From: Malonomonas rubra DSM 5091
GTDB lineage: Bacteria > Desulfobacterota > Desulfuromonadia > Desulfuromonadales > Geopsychrobacteraceae
Length of the DNA: 64,000 nucleotides
Assembly (NCBI RefSeq): GCF_900142125.1
Contig: NZ_FQZT01000013.1
Span: 1-64,000, forward strand
Direction: 5' to 3'
The position numbers and the translations under genes were made by a program. The notes under the pieces were generated by a model. It ran no database searches. It was not told the DNA's origin and saw only the letters and a program-made list of their open reading frames with translations. Each line of letters opens with the position of its first letter. Position 1 is the stretch's first letter. Below, in pieces: positions 8,205 to 17,253 of the stretch.

Positions 8205-9737
8205 ATGAATAATACTGATATGGCACTAAAGATCAGAGAAATGATCGAAGAGCAGATAAACCTTCCATCGCCACCGGCTGTCGCAGTGCAAATTCTTAAT
8301 GCCGTGCAAAAGCAGGATACTTCCCTGCACGAACTGGCCCGGATTATTACTGCCGACCCAGCACTGACAGGGAAGATGCTGAGCATCGCCAATTCCGGTT
8401 TCTATGCGTTACCCAACGAGGTTACCAGCATAGAGCGTGCTCTTTCCGTCCTCGGCACCAACCTGATCAAAAACATCGCGCTTTCATTTGTCATTGCCGC
8501 GGAGCTACGGGGCGACAAAGCGTCCAGCTTCGATTTTGAATATTTCTGGAAACGCTCTGTCACTTCTGCCGTTGCCGCAGAGTTGCTTGCAAAGCTTCTC
8601 AATGCAAATAATGAGGATATCTTCGTAACCGGCCTGCTGCATGACATCGGTGTACTGGTGATGTACCTGAGCAAAGGCGATGAATACACTGCCTTGCTAC
8701 ACGAGCGAAAAAGAATGGTAGCCTCACTCACCGAGCTCGAAAAGCAGAAATTCGGTTTTGACCACCAGCAACTTGGCTTCACTCTCGTCTGTGACTGGGG
8801 CCTGCCGGACAAAATAGCGGAACCTATTCGCTATCATCACCTTGCGAGCGAAGCGCCTGAACAGCATCGACAAACCACACAGATCCTTTGGTTTGCCGAC
8901 TTGCTGTCATCCATCTATACGGAGTCGGACTCAGGGGAAAAAGTCCGCGATCTGCAAAATAAAATGTCGGAAACATTCAATCTTGACGAGGATGCTATCC
9001 GTGAATTGCTCGATGATGTCGCAACCAAAAGCATCAGGATTCTAAAAACTTTTGAAATTGACCCCGGTGATTTGAAACCCTACTCGCAGATGCTGCAGGA
9101 AGCCAACGCTGAGCTTGGCAAGCTGAATCTTTCTTATGAGCAGTTGGTGATGGAGCTCAAAGATGCAAAGGAAAAAGCCGAATCGCTGGCAAGTGAATTG
9201 CGCGATGCTAACTCTCGACTGAAAGAGCTCGTCTCCCGAGATGGGCTGACCGGGCTCTACAATCACCGCTACTTTCAGGAGATCCTCGACAAAGAGATGG
9301 CCCGGGCACAGCGCTATCAGTCATCGCTCTCCCTGATTATGTTCGACATCGACTTTTTCAAGGACGTCAACGACAGTTTCGGCCACCCGGCAGGTGATCT
9401 TGTCCTGATGAATCTGGCCCGGGTTGTAGAAGGTGCGGTGCGCCCGAGCGACATTGTCGCCCGCTACGGTGGAGAAGAATTCGCCGTGATTCTGCCTGAA
9501 ACCAACAAGGCAGGGATGCGTGTCTTCAGCGAACGTCTGCGCCGTTGCGTTGAGGGGGTAACCACGCTGGCAGATAATCAACAGATCCAGGTGACGATCA
9601 GTGTCGGCGGCACATCGATCGTCCCTGAACAAACCAATCTGGACAAACAGGACTTAATCGACGCGGCCGATCGAGCCCTTTACGAATCGAAACGCAACGG
9701 GCGCAACCGCGTGACAATCGTCAATGCGACCGATTAA
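8205..9737 (+). CDS. HDOD-GGDEF diguanylate cyclase
   Basis: A 510-residue soluble regulator. Residues 15-215 form an HDOD domain (LPSPPAVAVQILNAV; GLLHDIGVL retains an HD pair). A coiled coil (about 295-340) links it to a GGDEF domain ending near 505. The active-site signature is GGEEF (422-426), preceded by an RxxD inhibitory site (R413-D416) at the usual five-residue spacing. It should therefore make cyclic di-GMP with product feedback. HDOD domains act as signalling or scaffold modules. The genes just upstream encode a probable c-di-GMP receptor and a helical protein. Ribosome-binding site is weak. Confidence 0.9.
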   Translation: MNNTDMALKIREMIEEQINLPSPPAVAVQILNAVQKQDTSLHELARIITADPALTGKMLSIANSGFYALPNEVTSIERALSVLGTNLIKNIALSFVIAAELRGDKASSFDFEYFWKRSVTSAVAAELLAKLLNANNEDIFVTGLLHDIGVLVMYLSKGDEYTALLHERKRMVASLTELEKQKFGFDHQQLGFTLVCDWGLPDKIAEPIRYHHLASEAPEQHRQTTQILWFADLLSSIYTESDSGEKVRDLQNKMSETFNLDEDAIRELLDDVATKSIRILKTFEIDPGDLKPYSQMLQEANAELGKLNLSYEQLVMELKDAKEKAESLASELRDANSRLKELVSRDGLTGLYNHRYFQEILDKEMARAQRYQSSLSLIMFDIDFFKDVNDSFGHPAGDLVLMNLARVVEGAVRPSDIVARYGGEEFAVILPETNKAGMRVFSERLRRCVEGVTTLADNQQIQVTISVGGTSIVPEQTNLDKQDLIDAADRALYESKRNGRNRVTIVNATD

Positions 9738-9749
9738 AACTGAATCGCT

Positions 9750-10352
9750 CTAGAAAGAAGAGTTCGGCTGCTGCAGGAATTCAAGTTCTTCCTGAGTCGA
9801 TTCCCTGCCGAGGATCGCGTTGCGATGAGGGTAGCGGCCAAAGCGAGTGATAATCTCCTGATGTCTCAGGGCATAATCGTAAAAACCGGCAAACACCGAT
9901 CTCCATCGATCCGGCACTTCATCCAGCAAGGCAGCAAACAGCTCTACTGATCGTTGCTGCCGCTTGTTGTCTTCGCTATGCTCGAGCGGCAGATAAACGA
10001 AAACCTTTTCCACTGGTCGCAATTTTTCGACCAGCCCCCTTTCCAGCAGCTCTTCTGCCAACTTCAACGCCAAGTGATCGTAAGCAAAGGCCTGTGCCTG
10101 GTTGCGAAAAATATTGCGCGGGAACTGATCGAACAGCAGAATCGTTGCCAGGAAGCACCTCTCTTCGGCCGATTTGCCGGCCAGAACTCCGGACGCAGCT
10201 GCTTGTGCCAGAACGTGACTGAATCTTTTCTCGATGTCCCGGTCGATTTTTGCATCCTTACCGAACCACAATTTTCCCTGTTGCTGCACAACGTGAAGAT
10301 CGTCTTTACTGTTTCCAAACCAGAAATGCAGAATCTCTTCAGCAACTTCCAT
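9750..10352 (-). CDS. DUF924 family protein
   Basis: A 200-residue protein of the DUF924 family, recognised from the N-terminal EILHFWFG, the central DQFPRNIFR and the C-terminal Phe-Tyr/Arg-rich helices (FAGFYDYALRHQEIITRFGRYPHRN). The fold is TPR-like, cytosolic and of unknown function. I place the start at 10352, where GGGAGGTGA precedes the ATG; an upstream in-frame start at 10415 would add 21 residues outside the conserved part. It is convergent with the HDOD-GGDEF gene, with only 12 bp between the stops. Confidence 0.85.
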   Translation of the reverse strand: MEVAEEILHFWFGNSKDDLHVVQQQGKLWFGKDAKIDRDIEKRFSHVLAQAAASGVLAGKSAEERCFLATILLFDQFPRNIFRNQAQAFAYDHLALKLAEELLERGLVEKLRPVEKVFVYLPLEHSEDNKRQQRSVELFAALLDEVPDRWRSVFAGFYDYALRHQEIITRFGRYPHRNAILGRESTQEELEFLQQPNSSF

Positions 10353-10501
10353 CGTCACCTCCCCTCTCTTCTCACAGCTGCCTAACAGTCTAACGCTAAA
10401 AACGGCTTTTCCCACTGATCAGTTTGTTAATCCACTGGCTAGAGTGCCAAACGCATGCTAACCTTTCAGGCATAAACTGTAACAAACTCCAAAGGTTCCA
10501 G

Positions 10502-11641
10502 ATGCCTCAGCCAACCCAGGATGTCAAATATCAGCTTGACAGCGGTAACTCGACCGCTGTTCTTTCTCTTTGCGGTGACTGGTGCTTCGATGCCGGCATA
10601 CCGCAATCGGAGCCGCTGTTTGCGGACTTAAGCCGACAGCAAAAAAATTCTACATTGCAGATCAACTGCGAGCAGCTCGGCAAATGGGACAGCGGCCTGA
10701 TGACTTTCCTGCTGGCACTGCTCGACACCTGCCGCCAGCACAAAATAGCTGTCGACACATCGCAGCTCCCGGTCGGCGCACAAAAGTTACTGGATCTGGC
10801 GACCCGAGTACCGGAACGAAAAGGTGCCCGACGGGCTGTCCTCGGCTTGCCGGTTTTGACGCGGATCGGCAACGTCACCATTGAAATGCACCGCAACTGG
10901 GAAGACTTACTCTCATTTCTCGGTGAAACCGTTTATGCCGTCGGCAACATGCTGCGCGGCAAAGCACGTTTTCGGACTTCCGACCTGTTCTACCAGATCG
11001 AAGGTGCCGGCCCATCGGCACTGGCAATCATCACCCTGATCAGCACACTTGTCGGTCTGATCCTCGCTTTCGTCGGAGCGGTACAGCTGCGCCTGTTCGG
11101 CGCGCAGATTTTCATTGCGGACCTGGTTGGACTGGGAATGGCGCGGGAGATGGGGGCGATGATGACAGCGATTATCATGGCCGGTCGAACCGGTGCCGCC
11201 TACGCTGCCCAGCTCGGCACCATGCAGGTCAACGAAGAGATCGACGCGCTCAAAACCATGGGCATCTCGCCAATCGAATTTCTTGTTTTACCCCGCCTGA
11301 TGGCGCTCTGCCTGATGATGCCGCTGCTATGCATTTATGCCGATTTCATGGGAATTTTTGGAGGAGCTATCGTCAGTGCCTTAATGCTTGATATCTCCTT
11401 TTTCGAGTATTACCAGCAACTGCAGTCTTCAGTTGCACTGAAGCATTTCCTGATCGGCCTGATCAAGGCAGCGATCTTCGGTGTTATCGTCGCGACCTCT
11501 GGCTGTTTCCGTGGCATGCAATGTGGTCGCAGCGCATCAGCGGTCGGCTTTGCCGCAACCAACGCTGTTGTCACGTCGATTGTACTGATCGTCGTTGCCG
11601 ATGCCATCGTTACAATAATTTGCCAGATTCTGGGGTATTGA
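10502..11641 (+). CDS. MlaE-type lipid ABC permease with N-terminal STAS-like domain
   Basis: A 379-residue permease. Residues 1-110 resemble a STAS domain (beta-strand VKYQLDSGNSTAVLSLCGDW; Leu-rich helix after WDSGLMTFLLAL). The remainder is the MlaE/YrbE membrane domain with the conserved loop EIDALKTMGISPIEFLVLPR and about five membrane segments. In E. coli the STAS partner is the separate protein MlaB; here it is fused. It should move phospholipid between the inner membrane and the MCE protein encoded downstream. I chose the ATG at 10502 (AAAGG upstream) over an in-frame ATG at 10424 that adds a non-conserved Cys-rich stretch. Confidence 0.9.
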   Translation: MPQPTQDVKYQLDSGNSTAVLSLCGDWCFDAGIPQSEPLFADLSRQQKNSTLQINCEQLGKWDSGLMTFLLALLDTCRQHKIAVDTSQLPVGAQKLLDLATRVPERKGARRAVLGLPVLTRIGNVTIEMHRNWEDLLSFLGETVYAVGNMLRGKARFRTSDLFYQIEGAGPSALAIITLISTLVGLILAFVGAVQLRLFGAQIFIADLVGLGMAREMGAMMTAIIMAGRTGAAYAAQLGTMQVNEEIDALKTMGISPIEFLVLPRLMALCLMMPLLCIYADFMGIFGGAIVSALMLDISFFEYYQQLQSSVALKHFLIGLIKAAIFGVIVATSGCFRGMQCGRSASAVGFAATNAVVTSIVLIVVADAIVTIICQILGY

Positions 11642-11642
11642 T

Positions 11643-12392
11643 ATGGCAACGCAAGCGCATCTCGATATCCGCAACCTGACCATGGCCTATGGTGATGCTG
11701 TGATTCAGGAAAATCTCAACTTCACCGTAAAGCGCGGGGAAATTTTCGTCATTATGGGCGGCAGCGGTTGCGGCAAAAGCACCCTGCTGCGCCACCTGAT
11801 CGGCCTGATGACTCCGTACGAGGGGCAGATTCTGCTCGACGGAACGGATCTCTGGCAAGCAAGCCAGGAGGAACGCAACCAGTTGATCAGCCGCTGTGGT
11901 GTCCTTTACCAGGGCGGAGCGCTCTGGAGTTCCATGACATTGGCGGAAAATCTTGAGGTTCCGTTGAAAGAATACACGACTCTTTCGAATAAGCAGATCA
12001 GCGAAGTCATCTCCTACAAACTGGCGTTGGTTGGCCTGGCCGGTTTTGAAGATTATTACCCTTCCGAGATCAGCGGGGGCATGCAGAAACGGGCCGGGCT
12101 GGCGCGGGCAATCGCCCTTGACCCGGACATCCTGTTTTTTGATGAACCATCTGCCGGCCTCGACCCGATCAGTTCGCGCCTGCTGGATGACCTGATTCTG
12201 CAACTGCGTGACAGCCTCGGTGCAACAGTCGTCATCGTCACCCATGAACTGGCGAGCATTTTCACCGTTGGTGACAATTCGATTTTCCTCGATCCCGATG
12301 CAAAAACAAGTATCGCCAGCGGTGCACCGAAAGAGCTGCTGGAAACATCGACAGATCCACGGGTCAGAAAATTTTTGACCCGAACGACATAA
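11643..12392 (+). CDS. MlaF-type ABC transporter ATPase
   Basis: A 249-residue ABC ATPase with Walker A GGSGCGKST, Q-loop region, signature SGGMQKRAGLARAI, Walker B ILFFDEPSAGLDP and switch His in VIVTHELAS. The GGMQKR form of the signature is typical of MlaF-family lipid-transport ATPases. It starts one base after the permease stop and would power phospholipid movement through that permease. Family length is normal. Confidence 0.93.
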   Translation: MATQAHLDIRNLTMAYGDAVIQENLNFTVKRGEIFVIMGGSGCGKSTLLRHLIGLMTPYEGQILLDGTDLWQASQEERNQLISRCGVLYQGGALWSSMTLAENLEVPLKEYTTLSNKQISEVISYKLALVGLAGFEDYYPSEISGGMQKRAGLARAIALDPDILFFDEPSAGLDPISSRLLDDLILQLRDSLGATVVIVTHELASIFTVGDNSIFLDPDAKTSIASGAPKELLETSTDPRVRKFLTRTT

Positions 12393-12424
12393 ACGCTTTT
12401 TAGCGATCAGCAATAGAGGGTTTT

Positions 12425-13480
12425 ATGCAACGACGCAAACGAATAGATCCACGCGTTATCGGCAGTTTTGTCGTCGGCGCCATCCTGCTCGGCATGGCCG
12501 GTTTGATCTTTTTCGGCCCCGGTGGCCTGGTTTCTGAAACCGAAATGTACGTCCTTCACTTCGACAGTTCGGTCAAAGGTCTCACCGTCGGCTCCCCGGT
12601 CCGTTTTCGCGGGGTAAAAATTGGCCAGGTCAAGGACATCAACGTCCGGCTGCGGCCATCAGATCTTGAGTTTCACATCCCGGTCATCATTGAGATTGAG
12701 CCTTCACGAATCAAGGCCGAAGGTAGCGAGCAGGGATTTATCGATGCCATGAAAGCAACGTTAAAAGGTGGCAACCCGATCGATCGACTGGTCGAGAAAG
12801 GCCTGCGCGGGCAGTTACAGCTCGACAGCCTGGTGACTGGTCGCCTCTATGTCAATTTCGACATGTACCCGGATGAACCTGTCTACAATGTCGATTACCC
12901 GTCAGAATACCCGCCCCTACCGACCATCAGTTCCAGTCTCGGTGAGCTGACGAAGACATTTGAAGACTTGCCACTACGTGAACTGGCAGACAAGCTGATC
13001 CGCTCTGCAGACGGCTTCGAGCGACTTGTCACCTCCCCCAGCCTGCACAGTGGACTGGCCAAGTTCGATGAATTGGCAACCAACATGAACGAGCTGCTGG
13101 AGGAAATGAAAAAAGATCTTTCAGGAATCACCGCGGAGCTTTCGGCTACGATGCAGCAGACTCAGAAAACACTGAGCAATATCGACGACAAACTCGGCCC
13201 GGCAAGCAGCGAACTCAGTGATACCCTGCAAGCTTTCGCAGCAGCGTCGAAAAAAACTGAACAAACCATGCAGGCGTTCGCTGCTGCGTCCCAACAAACC
13301 GAGCAGGCCATGCAGAGTATCGAGCAAATGACCTCTGCAGATTCACAGCTGCAACAACAATTGAGCCAAACACTGCAGGAACTGTCACGCACGGCCCGCT
13401 CTGTCCGCTACCTGGCAAATGAGCTGGAGCATGATCCGCAAATTCTGCTGCGTGGCCGTAGCACAGGAGAGAAAAAATGA
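12425..13480 (+). CDS. MCE (MlaD/PqiB-like) lipid-transport protein
   Basis: The 351-residue protein has an N-terminal membrane anchor (about residues 12-32) and one MCE domain (about 38-125: YVLHFDSSVKGLTVGSPVRF, then GVKIGQVKDI). A long Gln/Ala/Thr-rich helical tail (about 195-340) is predicted to be coiled coil, including the repeated AFAAAS(K/Q)(K/Q)TEQ. MCE proteins form hexameric lipid-binding rings that bridge the periplasm. The long tail is more like PqiB or LetB-type and mycobacterial MCE proteins than the short E. coli MlaD. GAGGG ribosome-binding site; the stop overlaps the next start (ATGA). Confidence 0.9.
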   Translation: MQRRKRIDPRVIGSFVVGAILLGMAGLIFFGPGGLVSETEMYVLHFDSSVKGLTVGSPVRFRGVKIGQVKDINVRLRPSDLEFHIPVIIEIEPSRIKAEGSEQGFIDAMKATLKGGNPIDRLVEKGLRGQLQLDSLVTGRLYVNFDMYPDEPVYNVDYPSEYPPLPTISSSLGELTKTFEDLPLRELADKLIRSADGFERLVTSPSLHSGLAKFDELATNMNELLEEMKKDLSGITAELSATMQQTQKTLSNIDDKLGPASSELSDTLQAFAAASKKTEQTMQAFAAASQQTEQAMQSIEQMTSADSQLQQQLSQTLQELSRTARSVRYLANELEHDPQILLRGRSTGEKK

Positions 13481-14052
13481 AAAAAGAGATCATCGCCATT
13501 CTCACCCTGCTGCTGTGCCAAGGGTGCATTCAACTTGGCAGCGACACCCAACCGACCCGCTACTACCTGCTTGAACCCTTGGCGGAACCTGTTGTCGCAA
13601 CAGGCTCTGAACCGCTAAATATCAAACTCGGTCCGATCGAATTTCCCGGCTACCTGGATCGTCTGCAAATCATCACCCGAGGTGCAGACAACGCTATTAT
13701 CACAGCACCACTCGATCGCTGGGCAGAGCCGCTGTCGGAAAATTTTCAACGCACGCTGCAGGAAAACCTTCACCGTCGCCTCGGCAATGCGGAAATCCAA
13801 CTTGCCCCCTGGAACCTGAACAGTAAACCCGGCTACCAAATCCTTTTGACAATCAATAGGTTCGATGCAACTTTAGGGAAGCAGCTTAACGTCGATATCC
13901 GCTGGGATATTATTTCTTTGTCAACAAACGGTAAAAAAACTAGAGGCCATTTCCTGAGTCAGACAGAAATCGGCAAAAACTACGGGGAAATGGTCAAACA
14001 ACTGAGTTCTGCATTAGCAAACTTCAGTCATGAATTGGCTGCAAACCTTTGA
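13477..14052 (+). CDS. ABC-type transport auxiliary lipoprotein (PqiC-like)
   Basis: A 191-residue lipoprotein. The signal peptide ends in the lipobox LCQGC (Cys17), followed by the family hallmark TRYYLLEPL. The body resembles the ABC_trans_aux/PqiC fold (LGPIEFPGYLDRLQI; DRWAEPLSENFQRTLQENL). In Pqi systems this lipoprotein sits on the outer membrane and meets the MCE tunnel. Its ATG overlaps the MCE stop by 4 bp, so the two are translationally coupled. It completes a permease-ATPase-MCE-lipoprotein operon. Confidence 0.88.
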   Translation: MKKEIIAILTLLLCQGCIQLGSDTQPTRYYLLEPLAEPVVATGSEPLNIKLGPIEFPGYLDRLQIITRGADNAIITAPLDRWAEPLSENFQRTLQENLHRRLGNAEIQLAPWNLNSKPGYQILLTINRFDATLGKQLNVDIRWDIISLSTNGKKTRGHFLSQTEIGKNYGEMVKQLSSALANFSHELAANL

Positions 14053-14113
14053 GAATTGGTCGCAAAGCATCTCTGACCTCTCGACGGATATAAGTGTTAA
14101 GGAGCAAACCTGC

Positions 14114-15010
14114 ATGTCAAGAATGCTGGGATATCTTTTTGCAATGTTAACTGCCCCTACCATCTGTTTCAGCGAGCCGGCTAACATCTCTCCTTTACCT
14201 GAAGCTGGCAACAACCTGACAATCCATTTCATGGATGTCGGCCAGGGCGACGCAACTTTAATCAATTGTCCTGACGGCAACTCAATCCTTATAGATGCCG
14301 GCTCCAGCTCGGGGTTTCCGGGAGGGAAGCTTCGCTACTATCTCCTCAAGCAGGGAGGCATAGCGGGAAAACCCCTTGAGGCTCTCATCATAACTCGCCC
14401 GGACGCCAGCAAATACAATCTCGTAACAAGAGCCCTCGACAAGGTGCCTGTTAAAAATGTCTACCTTGCTGGTTCAGAAGCTGAATACAGAGGTATAAAA
14501 TTCAGCAAATGGCTCAAAGAGATTGACGAAAACCACAAACATTTTCTGCAAGGGAATGAGATCAGTACTTATGAAATTCCAACTTCAGAAATTTCTTGCG
14601 GAGATGTACGGCTCTCTTTTCTGACAGCTTCCTCCATTTTGGGCCGTTCTGACCAAAATACGCAGAGCATGGGAGTAATGATCAGCTATGGCGATTTCAC
14701 AGCCATCCTTACAAGCGACATATCAACCGTAACAGAAATCGATACCCTTGATCGCTACTCCACGCCACAACTGAACGCAGATGTCGTCAAGATAGGCAGC
14801 AACAGCAGTTTGGCATCAGCAGTAACTGACCAGTTGTTCGAAACGCTCAAGCCAAAAGCTGTCATTGTAAGCACTGGACAAAAAGACAACGCCAGGGAAA
14901 AACCTTTAGCTGCGCTCAGCAATGGCTCCAAAGCCATTTATTCGACAGTGACAGATGGCAACTTGGTTTTAAAAACTGACGGCCGTCACTTTCAGATTTT
15001 CATACCTTAA
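14114..15010 (+). CDS. Exported ComEC-C/metallo-beta-lactamase-fold protein, metal motif lost
   Basis: A 298-residue protein with a signal peptide (about 1-22), so periplasmic. The MBL-fold hallmark of ComEC C-terminal domains is clear: IHFMDVGQGDATLINCPDG and ILIDAGSSSG. Where active members have THPxxDH, this one reads ITRPDASKY, lacking both metal-binding histidines. Later strands match the fold (MGVMISYGDFTAILTSDIS; VVKIGSNSS; AVIVSTGQ), but again His residues expected there are absent. It may be a non-catalytic binding protein. The start at 14114 has a strong AAGGAG site; a longer in-frame version from 14030 would overlap the lipoprotein gene and lack a signal peptide. It follows the Mla operon closely. 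Confidence 0.75.
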   Translation: MSRMLGYLFAMLTAPTICFSEPANISPLPEAGNNLTIHFMDVGQGDATLINCPDGNSILIDAGSSSGFPGGKLRYYLLKQGGIAGKPLEALIITRPDASKYNLVTRALDKVPVKNVYLAGSEAEYRGIKFSKWLKEIDENHKHFLQGNEISTYEIPTSEISCGDVRLSFLTASSILGRSDQNTQSMGVMISYGDFTAILTSDISTVTEIDTLDRYSTPQLNADVVKIGSNSSLASAVTDQLFETLKPKAVIVSTGQKDNAREKPLAALSNGSKAIYSTVTDGNLVLKTDGRHFQIFIP

Positions 15011-15090
15011 AATACCTACGCCCCGGCCGACCGATTGTGCCGCACTCTAAAGAACAGTGTGTTCTGGTAGCAATGAATTCAGGTATTTAA

Positions 15091-15570
15091 TTACCAAGAT
15101 AATGTTTTGACCTTTGGGTCGAAAAGAATACCAAGAACCAAATCTTCATTCCCCATAGTAACACCATCGATAAAATCATCTTTCTTTAGGCCAGCAGCTT
15201 TCGAGCAGGCCTGACAAGCTATAACCTGTCCGCCATCTTTGATAAAGGCGGTAAGCATATCTTGTATCGATTCGCCTTTTTCTTTCATCAGTCCATGGAC
15301 ATGAGAAGCCCGCTTTTTATCAGCCAGGTATATGCCACGAACATTCAACCAGACGGCTACTGGTTTGTAACCGTTCTTCAGAGCTTTCTGGTGGGCAAAG
15401 AGAATCGCTTTTGCGGCGGACCACGTATCATCCGTGGTTAAGTTGACGAAAAGACCACCTTTTGCATCGTGCTCCTCCATGTGACCAGATGCCAGAGATT
15501 GAGCCGCAAAGATAATTAAACTAGCAACAAGTATCATTGTAACCATAGAGCCGAATCGTGCCGTTCTCAT
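15091..15570 (-). CDS. Exported DsrE-family protein
   Basis: A 159-residue protein with an N-terminal signal peptide (about 1-27, ending SLASG) and a DsrE/DsrF-like fold. Family features seen are LFVNLTTDDTWSAAKAILF, the YKPVAVWLNVRGIYLADK strand-helix, and a Cys-x-x-Cys (IACQACSKAAG) at the position where DsrE-type proteins carry their reactive Cys. DsrE relatives handle sulfur-relay thiols; a periplasmic copy could act on persulfide or thiosulfate, but no partner is adjacent. Start at 15570 is set by AAAGGAG; longer in-frame ATGs add non-conserved sequence. Confidence 0.75.
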   Translation of the reverse strand: MRTARFGSMVTMILVASLIIFAAQSLASGHMEEHDAKGGLFVNLTTDDTWSAAKAILFAHQKALKNGYKPVAVWLNVRGIYLADKKRASHVHGLMKEKGESIQDMLTAFIKDGGQVIACQACSKAAGLKKDDFIDGVTMGNEDLVLGILFDPKVKTLSW

Positions 15571-15911
15571 CAGAAGTCTCCTTTGGAAAAGTTGATTGCA
15601 AAGATAGAGCAATACTAACCAGAGTCGTCTACTCATCAAGAAACCTTTTCTATTATGTGATAGTTCGACAACATGAAAACTTCTGAAAGTAGGCATTTCA
15701 ACCAAACTGGAGGAAGATCACGAACACCGTGACATATGAAAAAGCTGTGGGACAATTCTGTATCTGGTACGCGTAATCATTGACTGACCTAGCGGCTTTT
15801 ACCTTTCACTGTTTACGAAATCGACTTCTAACCTCAAATAGTCTTGACAACACACCTTTTTCTGTTGCATTCAATTTACGGAATATCTCCTTAAAATGAG
15901 AAGCTTTGTAA
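15571..15911. other. Divergent intergenic region, no gene seen
   Basis: This 341-bp gap separates the DsrE-like gene (minus) and the M23 peptidase gene (plus). It is A/T-rich and must hold promoters for both. A TTGACA hexamer at 15844-15849 is a possible -35 for the peptidase gene, but no convincing -10 follows. No RNA gene or riboswitch fold was recognised. Confidence 0.4.
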
Positions 15912-17222
15912 ATGAATGCGATCTGGAAATCGACATCTGCACAACTGAAAAAACGCCGCCGCAATCGCTGCCTGCTTTTGCTTGCCCTGGTCACGTTTTC
16001 TTTCTGCACCGGGCTGTATTTTCTCTGGAAGCCAACCTCGCCTGAAGTTTCATCTCCTGCGGTGACTGCCGCTGTTGATAATACGACTACGACCATATCC
16101 TCCCGTCCTGCTGAAAAAATTAAAGACAACGTGGATGATACTGTACGTGTTCGTACAATTCAGTCTGGCGACAACCTGAGTATATTGTTTGACAGTGTTA
16201 AAATCGGCCAGACAACCATGTTTCAGATCCTGGATGCCGACGAATCCCTGCTGGCTCTCGATATCCTTCGCCCTGGCAATACGTTGACCTTCACTGTCGA
16301 TGAGGAAAACGGCAAGCTGCAAACCCTTGAACTTTTCATTCATCCTGGGCACCGGGTCATCTATCGGCGCGTTGCAGAGGATAGTTTCGAATACGAGGAG
16401 GTTATCCGTGAGGGGCAATGGACCGAACAACTGCTAAGCGGTGAGATTGAAGGGAGCTTCTATCTTTCTGCGTTATCTGCTGGCTTGACTGAACAGGAAA
16501 CCGGCAATATCACCGAACTGTTTGATAGCCATCTGAATTTCGCCCGCGACATTCACGCCGGGGACCACTTCCAGGTCATCCGCAAGCAGCAGTTGATCGA
16601 TGGCAGTCTGACAGGTCAAAGCTACATCAAAGGAGTGCGCATTTTTGCTCGCAAGCATTATTACAATGCGTTTCTCTTCGAGGACGGTAACTATTACGAT
16701 GAACAGGGCGAGAGCCTTGCCAGTGCCTTCAGGCGCTATCCTTACAAAGGGAAATACCGGGTCAGTTCTTCGTTCAACCCTCGCCGCCTTCACCCTGTTA
16801 CTGGCAGAATCAGCCCACACAAAGGAGTCGATTTCGCCATGCCAACGGGCACTCTCGTGCTGGCGACAGGAGACGGTGAGATCACCAGGGTCAAGAACCA
16901 TCCTTTTGCCGGGAAATATGTCGAAATACGGCATGACGGCCGCTATATATCGCGCTATTTGCACTTGAGCAGAATAAAGGTCAAACGCGGACAGAGGGTC
17001 AAGCGTGGCGAATTCATCGCCCTTTCTGGCAACACCGGTCGCTCAACCGGCCCTCATCTCCATTATGAGCTGCACATCAATGGTCGGGCTGTTAACCCGT
17101 TGACCGCCAAAATACCAATGGCCGCGGCAATTCCCAAAAACAAGTTGGCCTCGTTCAAAAGTCAGATAACCACAGATATTGCTTTCATGGAACAGCCCCG
17201 CCCCAGCCTTCCTGGTTCCTGA
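15912..17222 (+). CDS. M23-family murein endopeptidase (MepM-like)
   Basis: A 436-residue envelope protein. An Arg/Lys-rich N-terminus precedes one membrane anchor (about 21-37). The periplasmic part has a LysM/OapA-like region (IQSGDNLSILF near residue 80) and a middle domain. The C-terminal M23 peptidase domain carries zinc ligands HKGVDF (near 303) and the HxH of GPHLHYEL (near 381). It should cut peptide cross-links in peptidoglycan and permit cell-wall growth. The ATG at 15912 has only a weak ribosome-binding site. It is convergent with ptsP, 31 bp between the stops. Confidence 0.92.
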   Translation: MNAIWKSTSAQLKKRRRNRCLLLLALVTFSFCTGLYFLWKPTSPEVSSPAVTAAVDNTTTTISSRPAEKIKDNVDDTVRVRTIQSGDNLSILFDSVKIGQTTMFQILDADESLLALDILRPGNTLTFTVDEENGKLQTLELFIHPGHRVIYRRVAEDSFEYEEVIREGQWTEQLLSGEIEGSFYLSALSAGLTEQETGNITELFDSHLNFARDIHAGDHFQVIRKQQLIDGSLTGQSYIKGVRIFARKHYYNAFLFEDGNYYDEQGESLASAFRRYPYKGKYRVSSSFNPRRLHPVTGRISPHKGVDFAMPTGTLVLATGDGEITRVKNHPFAGKYVEIRHDGRYISRYLHLSRIKVKRGQRVKRGEFIALSGNTGRSTGPHLHYELHINGRAVNPLTAKIPMAAAIPKNKLASFKSQITTDIAFMEQPRPSLPGS

Positions 17223-17253
17223 GGCACAAGTAAACTACGCACTTTCCCTGCTT

